The notes: generated by a model not told the origin, from the letters alone. A stretch of 64,000 nt of DNA from Nostoc sp. ATCC 53789 (GCF_009873495.1 NZ_CP046703.1:3700501-3764500); one strand, 5' to 3'; shown: positions 44,462 to 53,013, counted from the stretch's first letter. Numbers and translations: made by a program.

Positions 44462-44597
44462 CAATACGGTTCGGTTAACGTTTTAATATGTCTGAACATC
44501 CCCCCAACCCCCCTTCAAAAGGCAGCCTTTTAACCATCTTTTACCCCCTTTTTAAGGGGGTCGCCGCAGGCGGGGGGATCTTAACCGAACCGTATTG
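44462..44597. repeat. MITE-like element, family CAATACGGTTC, copy 3
   Basis: A 136-bp element with perfect 17-bp inverted ends, CAATACGGTTCGGTTAA (44462-44478) and its complement (44581-44597). AGAGTAGGGG directly repeats on both sides (44452-44461 and 44598-44607), a 10-bp target duplication. The interior has CCCCCTTTTTAAGGGGGTCG, a strong hairpin. This is the best-preserved of the three copies and defines the family ends. Confidence 0.9.
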
Positions 44598-44705
44598 AGA
44601 GTAGGGGTAGCATCAAAACTAACGGCGTTTATAACCGAATGAAGTCTGCGTTGTCTGGACGACAAAAAATACTTGACTCACAAGTATGTATAATGATAGA
44701 AATAA

Positions 44706-44723
44706 ACAGACCAAATGGTCTGT
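44706..44723 (+). promoter_or_regulatory. TetR-type operator
   Basis: ACAGACCAAATGGTCTGT has 7-8-bp inverted half sites (ACAGACCA / TGGTCTGT). It lies between a -10-like TATAAT (44689-44694) and the tetR start at 44775, the expected place for autorepression. A related palindrome is at 45838-45853, before the thioesterase gene. Confidence 0.7.
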
Positions 44724-44774
44724 AATTTTTAATTCAATAAACTACACGACTCCCTAGTCTAATAAATCGCTGTA

Positions 44775-45362
44775 ATGTCCAAAGGCGAAGAAACAAAAAG
44801 TAGAATTCTCCACCAAGCAGCCGAACTGTTTAACCAACAGGGGTATGCAGGCTCATCAATGTCAGACATTATGCGTGTTACTGGATTGCAAAAAGGAGGA
44901 ATTTACAATCACTTTCAAAGCAAAGACGATCTCGCATTACAGGCTTTTGATTTTGCGATCGCTCGCATTAAACAGCATACTAGATTTGCATTGCGAAACA
45001 AACGCCATGCAGTAGAACGCCTGCAAGCAATCATTGGGATATTTAGTAGCTTCGCAGAAAATCCACCTATCAAAGGAGGGTGTCCACTGCTGAATACTGC
45101 TGTGGAAAGCGATGATGCTCATCCGGCGTTGCGGGAACGCGCTCAACAGGCGATGAACTCTTGGCTGCATCTAATTCGTCGAATTATTGAAACGGGAATT
45201 GCCAAGGGTGAAATTCGCTCTGAAGTAAATGCTGATGAAATTGCCACCGTCATAATTGCAACGCTGGAAGGGGCCATAATGATGAGTAAGCTTTATGGAG
45301 ATTCAATTCACATGCATAGGGTAATTAATCACCTGAATCAATACTTGGAAACTCACCTTTAA
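44775..45362 (+). CDS. TetR-family transcriptional regulator
   Basis: A 195-residue repressor. The N-terminal helix-turn-helix is TKSRILHQAAELFNQQGYAG, then SSMSDIMRVTGLQKGGIYNHF; the C-terminal ligand domain contains GGCPLLNTAVESDD, where the cysteine recalls AcuR/NemR-type electrophile- or acrylate-responsive members. An operator is at 44706-44723, so it probably represses itself and the following genes. The tautomerase gene starts four bases after its stop; the thioesterase has a second operator. The inducer is unknown. Confidence 0.92.
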   Translation: MSKGEETKSRILHQAAELFNQQGYAGSSMSDIMRVTGLQKGGIYNHFQSKDDLALQAFDFAIARIKQHTRFALRNKRHAVERLQAIIGIFSSFAENPPIKGGCPLLNTAVESDDAHPALRERAQQAMNSWLHLIRRIIETGIAKGEIRSEVNADEIATVIIATLEGAIMMSKLYGDSIHMHRVINHLNQYLETHL

Positions 45363-45366
45363 ATGT

Positions 45367-45756
45367 ATGGTACAAATCAAAGTATATTCTTTAGCAGACA
45401 AATTAAATCCTATTAAAGCGGAGTTATCAAATGTAATCCATACCTCCCTCATGGAGGTTTTACAGCTTACCCCTGAAAAAAGATTTCACCGATTTTTTCC
45501 ACTGGATAAATCAGATTTTTACTATCCATCTGATAGAACAAACAATTATCTGGTTATCGAAATTAGTATGCTTGAGGGACGCTCAGTGGAAACAAAAAAA
45601 GAGTTGATTCGCCTGCTAATTAAAAATATCAATGAAAAATTCAATATTCCTATATACGATATTGAAATCACAATTTTTGAAACGTCCAAATCGAACTGGG
45701 GTATCAGAGGTTTGCCTGGCGACGAGTTAACCTTAAACTACAAAATAGAAGTTTGA
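45367..45756 (+). CDS. Tautomerase-family protein
   Basis: A 129-residue protein of the tautomerase/MIF superfamily (Tautomerase_2-like): LSNVIHTSLMEVLQLTPEKR, YLVIEISMLEGRSVETKKEL and the end SNWGIRGLPGDELTLNYK. The usual catalytic Pro is absent at position 2 (the start is MVQIKVYS), so classic 4-oxalocrotonate-type chemistry is doubtful unless processed or started otherwise. The gene is four bases after tetR, so it is co-transcribed and likely a target of that repressor. Confidence 0.82.
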   Translation: MVQIKVYSLADKLNPIKAELSNVIHTSLMEVLQLTPEKRFHRFFPLDKSDFYYPSDRTNNYLVIEISMLEGRSVETKKELIRLLIKNINEKFNIPIYDIEITIFETSKSNWGIRGLPGDELTLNYKIEV

Positions 45757-45837
45757 AATTATTGTATTGTATTTAATGGGTTATTAGGCAATTAATAATT
45801 ACCCATAGTTGAAAAAAGTAAAATTTTTTCTAATTTT

Positions 45838-45853
45838 ACAGACCGATCGGTTT
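45838..45853 (+). promoter_or_regulatory. Second TetR-type operator
   Basis: ACAGACCGATCGGTTT contains the perfect palindrome ACCGATCGGT and shares the half-site ACAGACC with the operator before tetR. It lies 20 bases upstream of the thioesterase start, suggesting control by the same regulator. Confidence 0.55.
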
Positions 45854-45872
45854 CAAAATATCAAGAGAAATA

Positions 45873-46325
45873 ATGCTAGTAAATAACAGTTTGCACAGAC
45901 CATTAGAAGTAGTATTAGAAATTCCTGTAAGAACATACGACATTGACTTTATGGGAATCGTAAGCAATATTGTATATGTCAGATGGTTAGAGGATTTACG
46001 TTTAAAGTTTTTAGATGAACATTGGCACCTGAATCGACAAATTGATCGAGGATATGCACCTGTTCTAGCTGGAACTGAAATTGAATATAAACGCCCAATA
46101 AAAATTATTGACCAAGTAATTGGACGTTTATGGCTAAGTAATTTAGGACGATTGAAGTGGACTGTACAAGCTGAAATTTTATCTAATAATGAGTTAGCAG
46201 CAGTAGCGAGTCAAAAGGGTGCTTTTATCAGTTTACAAAATAGTCGTCCTATTCCTATTCCAGAGGAATTAAAGAATAAATATTTAGAGCATCAAAAAGG
46301 AAATCTGAAAGACTATTCATCATAA
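45873..46325 (+). CDS. Acyl-CoA thioesterase, hotdog fold
   Basis: A 150-residue hotdog-fold enzyme of the 4-hydroxybenzoyl-CoA thioesterase type. VRTYDIDFMGIVSNIVYVRW is the active-site region, with the catalytic Asp in YDIDFMG; the GTEIEYKRPIKIIDQ strand follows. It hydrolyses an acyl-CoA of unknown identity in the cytoplasm. The gene is 116 bases after the tautomerase gene, behind an imperfect hairpin (ATGGGTTATTA / TAATTACCCAT near 45777-45806) and an operator-like palindrome, so it may have its own regulated promoter. Confidence 0.85.
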   Translation: MLVNNSLHRPLEVVLEIPVRTYDIDFMGIVSNIVYVRWLEDLRLKFLDEHWHLNRQIDRGYAPVLAGTEIEYKRPIKIIDQVIGRLWLSNLGRLKWTVQAEILSNNELAAVASQKGAFISLQNSRPIPIPEELKNKYLEHQKGNLKDYSS

Positions 46326-46663
46326 AGTAATATCCTTGGGTTAAGACTGTATTCTCCCTAATCTTCCTTAAAAAGAAGGGAACTAGAGGAAGCCTTTTTA
46401 AGCTGAGTCTAGGCGCAGAAAGTTTTCTGACTTGCCTAATCTTAAAGGAAGCTTTAAGTTACCATATATTTAAGAACATGAGGAGTAAAGAAAATTTCTT
46501 CTCATCACTCCTCATCAGCTACTCCTTACACTTGCCTCAAGTACATCACTAAACTGTTGTATGAAACCTCTAACTAAAGATGCACTTTATTGTTAAATAA
46601 AAAAGTATCTATCTAAACAAATACTATGGAGATACAATCCTTACACAGTATATATTAATCTGC

Positions 46664-46784
46664 TTTGATTTTTGTTCGCACAGCGTGGCGTAGCCATATT
46701 TACGTGGGTAGGTAATAGGCAAGAGGCAAGAGGCAATAGGAAAGAAGGCTTTTTGAGTTGTACGGGGTTTTTTCAAAAATCAAA
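46664..46784 (+). repeat. Dispersed inverted-repeat element, family TTTGATTTTTG, copy 3
   Basis: A 121-bp element with perfect 11-bp ends, TTTGATTTTTG (46664-46674) and CAAAAATCAAA (46774-46784). Inside are three AGGCAAGAGGCAA-like units and the conserved TTTTTGAGTTGTACGGGG. It is the best copy for defining the family. Confidence 0.85.
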
Positions 46785-46942
46785 TATGAGTCTTATATAT
46801 TGATCAAGCTTATTGCTAGTTATCAGGCATCATTAAAAAAAAATGTAGCTAGTCATAATTAAAAATATGTGAGTTTGATAAACCTCTCCCTGCCTTAAAC
46901 TTGTGTTCAAGCCTGTCCCTCTCCGACTCGCAAAGGGACGGT

Positions 46943-47054
46943 GGCGTTGCTGAATTAAAGTATGAATCTGGATGTAGAGACGTAGCAGTGCTACGTCTCT
47001 ACAAGGATTTTGGTATTATGCAAAATCATTTTCATACATAGAATCAGCAACGCC
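46943..47054. repeat. MITE-like element GGCGTTGCTGA
   Basis: A 112-bp element whose ends GGCGTTGCTGA (46943-46953) and TCAGCAACGCC (47044-47054) are inverted, with weaker pairing for another 13 bases (GTATGAA / TTCATAC). The centre is a strong hairpin, GTAGAGACGTAGC / GCTACGTCTCTAC. The target duplication is not obvious. Confidence 0.75.
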
Positions 47055-47089
47055 GTGACAGTTTTGCGTAGTAAAACTAGCAAAAAATT

Positions 47090-47164
47090 GTAGGTTGGGT
47101 GGAGGCTTTGCGTAACCCAACATTCTGATATATGTTGGGTTGCGCTCCGCTTCACCCAACCTAC
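47090..47164. repeat. GTAGGTTGGGT palindromic repeat
   Basis: GTAGGTTGGGTGGAGGC... at the left and CACCCAACCTAC at the right, with inner arms TAACCCAACA and TGTTGGGTTG, form a 75-bp hairpin. This repeat type is widespread in cyanobacterial intergenic DNA. Confidence 0.75.
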
Positions 47165-47239
47165 GTTTAATGCACTATTTTAGCCTTGACACGCCACTAG
47201 TTACTTAAACAGTGACAGGTTATTTTCAAACACACTCAT

Positions 47240-48019
47240 TTACTTAGCACCAGTCAATATATTTTCGATATCCGCTAGCTGTGGAACTCCTGAAAAAGTT
47301 GGACTATTAATGATAAAGAAAGGTGTGCCAGAAACACCCAACTTCTCTGCTAATTGGATATCTTTTGTAATTGCGGGAGTAGCAAGAGTAAGATCGCGTT
47401 TAAATTTACTTAAATCTAGATTCAGTTTTTTAGCAATATCTAAATATAACGCTTCACCTAGTTGCTTTTGATTAGTAAATAGCGCATCATGATATTCCCA
47501 AAATTTGCCCTGTTGATATGCTGCCCAAGCTGCTGTCGCAGATGGTAATGCTTCAGCATGAATTGAAATTAGGGGTAAATTCTTGTAAACTAATTTTACT
47601 TTATCTGGATACTTTGCTAACAATTGTTTCAATGTTTTATGCGCCTCGGCACAGTAGGGACATTGAAAATCGGAAAATTCTATCAGCACAGTTTTTGATT
47701 GAGTTGAACCTGTGGTGGGAGACTCACCAATTACTGTTTGAGGATTCGTCTTTAAATCTTGTAAAAATGTTTGCTGTGCTTGCTTGAGTTTTTGTTGTTG
47801 CTGCTGCTGATAAGCTTGAACAGATTCAATAATTGCCTGTGGATGTTCGCGGATAATTTGTAAGACTTGCTGTTCTAATTGCGGATCAATCCGGCTAGCA
47901 GCTTGTGCAGGAAATGACCAGGTGACAACGAAACAGAGCAGACTTATTGCTGCCCAAGTACGCATATACTCAATTAATGGACTAAACAAATCAAAGAATT
48001 TACTCATAGAAAAACTCAT
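47240..48019 (-). CDS. DsbA-like thiol:disulfide oxidoreductase
   Basis: Up to 259 residues. A signal peptide or anchor (TWAAISLLCFVVTWSFPAQA) precedes a glutamine-rich helix (VQAYQQQQQQKLKQAQQ) and a DsbA-type thioredoxin domain with CPYC (Cys120, Cys123) in FSDFQCPYCAEA and the cis-proline in GVSGTPFFI. It acts in the periplasm or lumen to form or shuffle disulfides. Alternative in-frame starts at 48007 and 47965 also keep the signal peptide. It is followed on the same strand by the prenyltransferase gene upstream at 48125, with about 105 bases between. Confidence 0.9.
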   Translation of the reverse strand: MSFSMSKFFDLFSPLIEYMRTWAAISLLCFVVTWSFPAQAASRIDPQLEQQVLQIIREHPQAIIESVQAYQQQQQQKLKQAQQTFLQDLKTNPQTVIGESPTTGSTQSKTVLIEFSDFQCPYCAEAHKTLKQLLAKYPDKVKLVYKNLPLISIHAEALPSATAAWAAYQQGKFWEYHDALFTNQKQLGEALYLDIAKKLNLDLSKFKRDLTLATPAITKDIQLAEKLGVSGTPFFIINSPTFSGVPQLADIENILTGAK

Positions 48020-48124
48020 AAATATTTTTGTCTAACTTTTATAGACGCGCAGTTGCTTCGACTTCAAAGTACGCTTCAAGGAAAAATCCCATAATCAAAG
48101 TTATGAAAATTCCCTTTTTACTGA

Positions 48125-49006
48125 TTAAACAGATCCAGCGATCATCCCAGCAAGCAAAATAAAACCAATCCACACGTTTTGCCGGAACATCTTACCATAA
48201 ACAGAATTAGGTAAATCTCGCTGTCTTAATCGCAGAGATTGCCAAACCCATCCCATAGTAGCAACTGCAAGGCTAATCCAAAAGGGTAAGTGCAGATTTA
48301 TGAGCAAACCTAACCAAGCCAATAACAAGATTGTGCCAGCAAAGAAAATTCCGATCGCTACAGGGGCATAATTCCCAAAAAATAGGGCGCTTGAATTAAC
48401 ACCAATGCGGCGATCGTCTTCCTTGTCGCTCATGGCATAAACTGTATCAAATCCCAATGTCCACAGTACAGTCGCGCCCCAAAGTAACCAAGTTGGTAGA
48501 GTGATGGTTTGGGTAACTGCACTCCAACTAATCAACACCCCAAAACCCCAGGCAATGGAAAGTACCAGTTGCGGTACAGGAAACACTCGCTTTGCGCCTG
48601 GATAAAGGACAATTACGGGCACTGCTGCCACACATAACCAGAAACTTAGGGGGTTAAGGTAAAGGGCCAGAATAGCTGCACATGCTAGCGATACGATCGC
48701 AACTACAATCCCAACTTTCACAGACAAAGCGCGAGAAGCGAGGGGGCGATCGCGTGTTCTCTCCACTTCTGGATCGATATCCCGATCCCATAAATCATTG
48801 ACAACACATCCCGCCGCACTTGTGGCCAGAGTACCCAATATAATTACACCAACCAGAGGTAAAGGTGGTTTCCCAGAAGCTGCTAAAAACACTGCCCAAA
48901 GAGCAGGAATCATTAAAATTAACCGTCCTTCTGGTTTATGCCAGCGTAAAAGCCGGATAATTACAAGCCAAACTGGTAACTGGGGGCGTTCTGGCATCGT
49001 TAACAT
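48125..49006 (-). CDS. ubiA: 4-hydroxybenzoate polyprenyltransferase (plastoquinone pathway)
   Basis: About 293 residues with eight or nine helices. The two Asp-rich motifs of UbiA enzymes are present: NDLWDRDIDPEVERTRDRPL near residue 70 and the second, YAMSDKEDDRRIG, near 195. It attaches a solanesyl-type chain to 4-hydroxybenzoate in the membrane, the first committed step to plastoquinone in cyanobacteria (Slr0926 type). The frame opens with TTG at 49018; ATG at 49004-49006 or 48995-48997 is more likely. The ppx gene is divergent. Confidence 0.9.
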   Translation of the reverse strand: MLTMPERPQLPVWLVIIRLLRWHKPEGRLILMIPALWAVFLAASGKPPLPLVGVIILGTLATSAAGCVVNDLWDRDIDPEVERTRDRPLASRALSVKVGIVVAIVSLACAAILALYLNPLSFWLCVAAVPVIVLYPGAKRVFPVPQLVLSIAWGFGVLISWSAVTQTITLPTWLLWGATVLWTLGFDTVYAMSDKEDDRRIGVNSSALFFGNYAPVAIGIFFAGTILLLAWLGLLINLHLPFWISLAVATMGWVWQSLRLRQRDLPNSVYGKMFRQNVWIGFILLAGMIAGSV

Positions 49007-49487
49007 AGAAATCAACAAATAACTTTAGATAGATGAATTCACACATCTTTACATCTATAGAATAACGTTATTTGTTATTTGTAAAAACATCACCCAAAGT
49101 GGCAACTTTAAATATCTTTTAATAGTCGCTAGCGTTAGACGCATTAGGGTGAATATACTTAGCTCAGTTACCCTCGACGAAACTGAGTTGCGAGTGCTGA
49201 GTATTTTTTTATTTACTCAGCATTCAGTTTGAGTAAGTGCGTTGCAATAAAAGGTTAAAGGGGAAAGGGGAAAGGGGAAAGGGATGAACAGGTCGCCCAC
49301 AAGGGGCGAGGTTTTTACCTTCCCCATAAAATTTGGATTATTTCACCCACAAGGGGCGAGGTTTTTACCTTTCCCCCTTCCCCTTTCCCCCTTCCCCTTT
49401 CCCCCTTCCCCTTCTTCATAAATATCAGTGCCAGCTACCCCGACATACCACCGTTTGCCATCATTTCTTATAAAGAGAGAAAACTAG
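49007..49487. other. Divergent region between ubiA and ppx with repeat tract
   Basis: The left part holds the ubiA promoter; from 49251 to 49412 the DNA is a heptamer-type repeat (listed). GAGTATTTTTTTATTTACTC at 49198-49217 is a small inverted repeat with a T-run. No gene. Confidence 0.5.
49251..49412. repeat. GGGGAAA-type repeat with duplicated 25-bp unit
   Basis: Purine units (AAAGGGG repeated four times) at 49257-49284, then a 25-bp unit CCCACAAGGGGCGAGGTTTT + TACCT present exactly twice, at 49296-49320 and 49346-49370 (50-bp period), then pyrimidine units to about 49412. The core matches the tract at 29304-29400 in reverse orientation. Confidence 0.8.
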
Positions 49488-51134
49488 ATGCAGAATTTAG
49501 TTTCGGCTAGCTGGGAGAGTTCTGCAACTCAACCACCTAACCAACATCGGATTATTGCTGCCATTGACCTGGGAACAAATTCTCTACACATGGTAGTAGT
49601 TAAAATTGACCCGACGCTACCAGCCTTTAGCATTATCGCCAGAGAAAAAGAAACTGTGAGACTTGGCGATCGCAATCTTACCACTGGAGAACTCAAACCA
49701 GAGATCATTAAAAAGGCGATCGCTGCTTTAGGACGCTTTCAAGAAGTTGCCAAAACCATCAATGCTGAAACAATCATTGCTGTGGCGACTAGTGCCGTGC
49801 GCGAAGCCCCAAATGGTAAAGATTTTTTGCACAGAGTAGAAAAGGAATTGGGTTTAAGCGTTGACTTGATTTCTGGTCAAGAAGAAGCGCGACGAATCTA
49901 CCTTGGCGTGCTTTCGGGCATGGAATTTCACAACCAACCCCATACCATTATTGATATTGGCGGTGGTTCCACAGAATTAATTTTGGGCGATAGTCACGAA
50001 CCGCGCACTCTCACCAGTACCAAAGTTGGTGCAGTGCGACTCACTAGCGAGTTAATCACTACCGATCCCATCAGCAACACGGAGTTTATGTATTTGCAAT
50101 CCTATACACGCGGTATGTTAGAACGTTCCGTGGATGAGGTATTAGCAAATTTCCAGTTTGGAGAATCCCCCCGTTTGGTGGGTACATCTGGCACGATTGA
50201 AACCCTGGCGATGATTCATGCACGAGAAAAGTCAGGTGTTATTCCTTCCACTCTCAATGGCTATCAGTTTAGTCTTAAAGACTTGCGAGAGTTGGTAAAT
50301 CGCTTGCGGAAACTGAGTAATTCAGAAAAGTCTGCGATTCCGGGAATGCCAGATAAGCGGTCTGAAGTTATACTGGCTGGTGCAGTAATACTACAGGAAG
50401 CGATGACCCTTTTAGGCAGTGAATCGATCGCAATTTGTGAGCGTTCTCTGCGGGAAGGCGTAATCGTAGACTGGATGTTAGGCCACGGCTTAATTGAAGA
50501 TAAGCTGCGTTACCAAAGTTCAGTTCGAGAACGGAATGTTTTAAAAATCGCTAATAAATACCACGTTAACTTAGAGTATAGCGATCGCGTCGCCAAATTT
50601 GCCGAGAGTTTATTCGATCAAACTCAAGGTACGTTACATCACTGGGGATCTGACGAGCGACAACTGCTATGGGCCGCTGCAATATTACACAATTGCGGTC
50701 ATTATATCAGTCATTCGTCTCACCACAAGCACTCTTACTATCTAATTCGCAATGGTGAATTACTTGGTTATACAGAAACCGAGATTGAAATCATAGCCAA
50801 CTTAGCACGTTATCATCGCAAATCGCCGCCCAAGAAAAAACATGAAATTTACCAGAGTCTGCTGACTAAAGAGCAGTGCCAAATGGTTAGTCAATTGAGT
50901 GCAATTCTAAGATTGGCGGTGGCACTAGATAGACGACAAATTGGGGCGATATCTCAAGTGCAATGTGAGTATTATCAACAACTTCGACAGGTAAACCTGC
51001 TGATTTTTTCATCTCAAGCTGATGATGACTGTGCTTTAGAACTTTGGAGTTTAGATTATAAAAAAGGAGTGTTTGAGGAAGAATTTGGAGTTAAATTAGT
51101 AGCAAGTTTAGAAAAACCTTTTAGAAAAATTTAA
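49488..51134 (+). CDS. ppx: Exopolyphosphatase (Ppx/GppA family)
   Basis: A 548-residue enzyme. The N-terminal sugar-kinase/Hsp70-like fold has AAIDLGTNSLHMVVV (about 24-38), AVATSAVREAPNG, DLISGQEEARRIYLGV and the second phosphate loop IIDIGGGSTELI (about 156-167). The C-terminal part is an HD-type helical domain with AAILHNCGHYISHSSHHKH. It releases phosphate from polyphosphate and may also cleave pppGpp. A short polar extension precedes the first strand. The ATG at 49488 follows AAAGAGAGAAA. No partner kinase gene is nearby. Confidence 0.94.
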   Translation: MQNLVSASWESSATQPPNQHRIIAAIDLGTNSLHMVVVKIDPTLPAFSIIAREKETVRLGDRNLTTGELKPEIIKKAIAALGRFQEVAKTINAETIIAVATSAVREAPNGKDFLHRVEKELGLSVDLISGQEEARRIYLGVLSGMEFHNQPHTIIDIGGGSTELILGDSHEPRTLTSTKVGAVRLTSELITTDPISNTEFMYLQSYTRGMLERSVDEVLANFQFGESPRLVGTSGTIETLAMIHAREKSGVIPSTLNGYQFSLKDLRELVNRLRKLSNSEKSAIPGMPDKRSEVILAGAVILQEAMTLLGSESIAICERSLREGVIVDWMLGHGLIEDKLRYQSSVRERNVLKIANKYHVNLEYSDRVAKFAESLFDQTQGTLHHWGSDERQLLWAAAILHNCGHYISHSSHHKHSYYLIRNGELLGYTETEIEIIANLARYHRKSPPKKKHEIYQSLLTKEQCQMVSQLSAILRLAVALDRRQIGAISQVQCEYYQQLRQVNLLIFSSQADDDCALELWSLDYKKGVFEEEFGVKLVASLEKPFRKI

Positions 51135-51160
51135 GGTTGCTCAATTCTTTGAGAAAGTAG

Positions 51161-51186
51161 GGTGCGTTAACGCAGTGTAACGCACC
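51161..51186 (+). terminator. GGTGCGTTA hairpin after ppx
   Basis: GGTGCGTTA and TAACGCACC form a perfect 9-bp stem with an 8-base loop, 27 bases after the ppx stop. The motif is also a common dispersed repeat in cyanobacteria; the T-run needed for classic termination is weak. Confidence 0.4.
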
Positions 51187-51511
51187 TGTTACAAAACAAG
51201 ATTTTGCAGTTAAAGAAGAATTCAGCAGTCAGAATAAATATACTCTTGACAGGATGCTCCTCGTAGTTTGCTTCTTTGCAGGTTTTACTCAACGCTATCC
51301 GCTTTTTCGGTTAAAATCCTGAATGAACACTGACTCCTAACTCCTGAATTCTGTTTTGATAAAGATGATTTCAGAAGTAAAATAAACCTTATTTCTAATT
51401 TTGGCATCCTACTTAAGGAGCAATTTATAAAGTGTCCTAAGAAGTATTTAAAAATTAAAATTAGTAATTAGAATATAGTTAACAATCTATTTAATAGGTT
51501 ATGTTGCTATC

Positions 51512-51542
51512 GGATACCTAAGCCGGGAAAACTTAGGTATCC
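51512..51542. terminator. Hairpin of unclear role
   Basis: GGATACCTAAG and CTTAGGTATCC form a perfect 11-bp stem around CCGGGAAAA, followed on the plus strand by TTCTATAATATAAA. It could be a weak plus-strand terminator; no gene ends close to it. Confidence 0.35.
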
Positions 51543-51951
51543 TTCTATAATATAAAATCTCAAGAAAGCAGTTGAGACTGCTTGTTTTTCTGCATTGAAC
51601 CGCTTCACGCGCAGAGAAGCAAGTCCGTTGCTCATGTGGTCAAAGTTTGAGGAACTGGTCCGAAACAGATATAAAAAAAGAAGTAAAAATGCTGAACTTT
51701 TGGCAAAAGTGCCTAATTTTAAGCATTTGCGTTTGTTAACTAAATAAAGCTTTTTCAAACTATCCGTCTACTGAAAAACATATTCAACCTCCTGTAACTT
51801 GAGCTACACCTGAGTATTCTTCCCTGATCATTGAGACAGACGCTACACGATGTTGTCAAGCACCCGCCAGAAGCGATCGCAAAACTACATAATTCGGTAA
51901 AATTGGGTAAAGCAATTTTTGTGCTTGTTAAACAAAGGCATCAGCAAACCC

Positions 51952-53013
51952 ATGCAACTGAAACTCAGTGCATCTCGACTTCCCTTCGCCCCTCTCTTGT
52001 TAATTGCGCCCTTTTTCCTATGGGGGACGGCAATGGTAGCCATGAAAGGAGTGATACCCCACACCACACCGCTATTCATGGCGGGAGTGCGCCTGATACC
52101 AGCAGGGATGTTAATTTTGATTGCAGCAGCATTCATGGGTAAACCCCAACCCAAGGGTTGGGCTGCATGGCTGTGGATTGCCTTATTTGCCCTCATAGAT
52201 GGGACTTTATTTCAAGGCTTTTTGGCTGAGGGATTAGTCAGAACCAGTGCGGGGTTAGGGTCTGTGATGATTGACTCGCAACCCTTGGCAGTAGCATTGC
52301 TGTCGTTGTGGCTATTCCAAGAACACATTGGTTTTTGGGGATGGCTGGGGTTAGGTTTGGGAGTCACAGGCATTAGTTTAATTGGCTTACCTGATGAGTG
52401 GATTTTACATATTCTCGACTCAGGCGCAAATATCACAATTGGCAACTGGCAAGACTTGTTTGCTAGCGGTGAGTGGTTGATGCTATTGGCAGCCTTATCA
52501 ATGGCTGTGGGAACAGTGTTGATTCGGTTTGTGTGTAGGTATGCTGACCCAGTAACCGCTACGGGATGGCACATGATTTTAGGTGGATTGCCATTATGGG
52601 GAATTTCGTCAGTTGTCGAATCTCAGCAGTGGGAAAATCTGGGAGGATCTGATTTAGTGGCTTTGAGTTATGCTACTGTCTTTGGCAGTGCGATCGCCTA
52701 CGGGTTATTCTTCTACTTTGCCTCTAGTGGCAGTCTCACTAGTCTTAGTTCTCTTACCTTCCTTACGCCCGTCTTTGCCCTACTATTCGGCAATCTCTTT
52801 CTCTCAGAAGTCCTCAGTCCGGTGCAGTGGGTAGGTGTTTTCCTCACTTTAATTAGCATCTATCTCATTAACCAACGTGATGCTTTAGGAGCGCAAAACG
52901 ACACACTTACTGTCGGCGAAATAGCTAATATACAGCAACCAGTTTTAGATTCATCTGTTAAAAAATTGAACCCTGTAAGCCTAGCAGTTAGAAAATCTGA
53001 ACCAGAAATTTAA
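51952..53013 (+). CDS. EamA/DMT-family membrane transporter
   Basis: About 353 residues with ten predicted helices in two EamA repeats (PFFLWGTAMVAMKGVIPHTT in the first, GSAIAYGLFFYFASSGSLTS and FLTPVFALLFGNLFLSE in the second). Such drug/metabolite transporters export amino acids or related solutes. The middle loop (residues about 145-165) is longer than usual, and a polar tail of about 50 residues follows the last helix. The start is ATG at 51952; the TTG at 51919 gives a weaker N-terminus. Substrate unknown. Confidence 0.88.
   Translation: MQLKLSASRLPFAPLLLIAPFFLWGTAMVAMKGVIPHTTPLFMAGVRLIPAGMLILIAAAFMGKPQPKGWAAWLWIALFALIDGTLFQGFLAEGLVRTSAGLGSVMIDSQPLAVALLSLWLFQEHIGFWGWLGLGLGVTGISLIGLPDEWILHILDSGANITIGNWQDLFASGEWLMLLAALSMAVGTVLIRFVCRYADPVTATGWHMILGGLPLWGISSVVESQQWENLGGSDLVALSYATVFGSAIAYGLFFYFASSGSLTSLSSLTFLTPVFALLFGNLFLSEVLSPVQWVGVFLTLISIYLINQRDALGAQNDTLTVGEIANIQQPVLDSSVKKLNPVSLAVRKSEPEI

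Larger units (their letters stand above)
43920..44774. other. Non-coding region with a dehydrogenase remnant and a MITE
   Basis: From 43980 to 44338 nothing is recognised except AT-rich DNA with GTAAAAGCCGGTAAAGC. A gene fragment (44339-44458), a MITE (44462-44597) and the TetR operator follow, all listed separately. Confidence 0.5.
46326..47239. other. Repeat-rich non-coding region
   Basis: About 900 bases without a gene. Three different dispersed repeats sit within 500 bases (46664-46784, 46943-47054, 47090-47164). The first part, 46326-46660, shows nothing recognisable. Confidence 0.55.
51135..51951. other. Intergenic region with two hairpins
   Basis: Two inverted repeats are listed (51161-51186 and 51512-51542). 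An 83-codon minus-strand frame at 51507-51758 has no family match and poor composition and was not called. Otherwise nothing seen. Confidence 0.5.

Noticed and set aside
44673..44694. TTGACT/TATAAT as a promoter of tetR
   Set aside because: The spacing is only 10 bases, too short for a normal -35/-10 pair; only the -10 was mentioned.
51507..51758. 83-codon minus-strand frame between ppx and the DMT gene
   Set aside because: Odd composition, overlaps a hairpin at 51512-51542, no family recognised.
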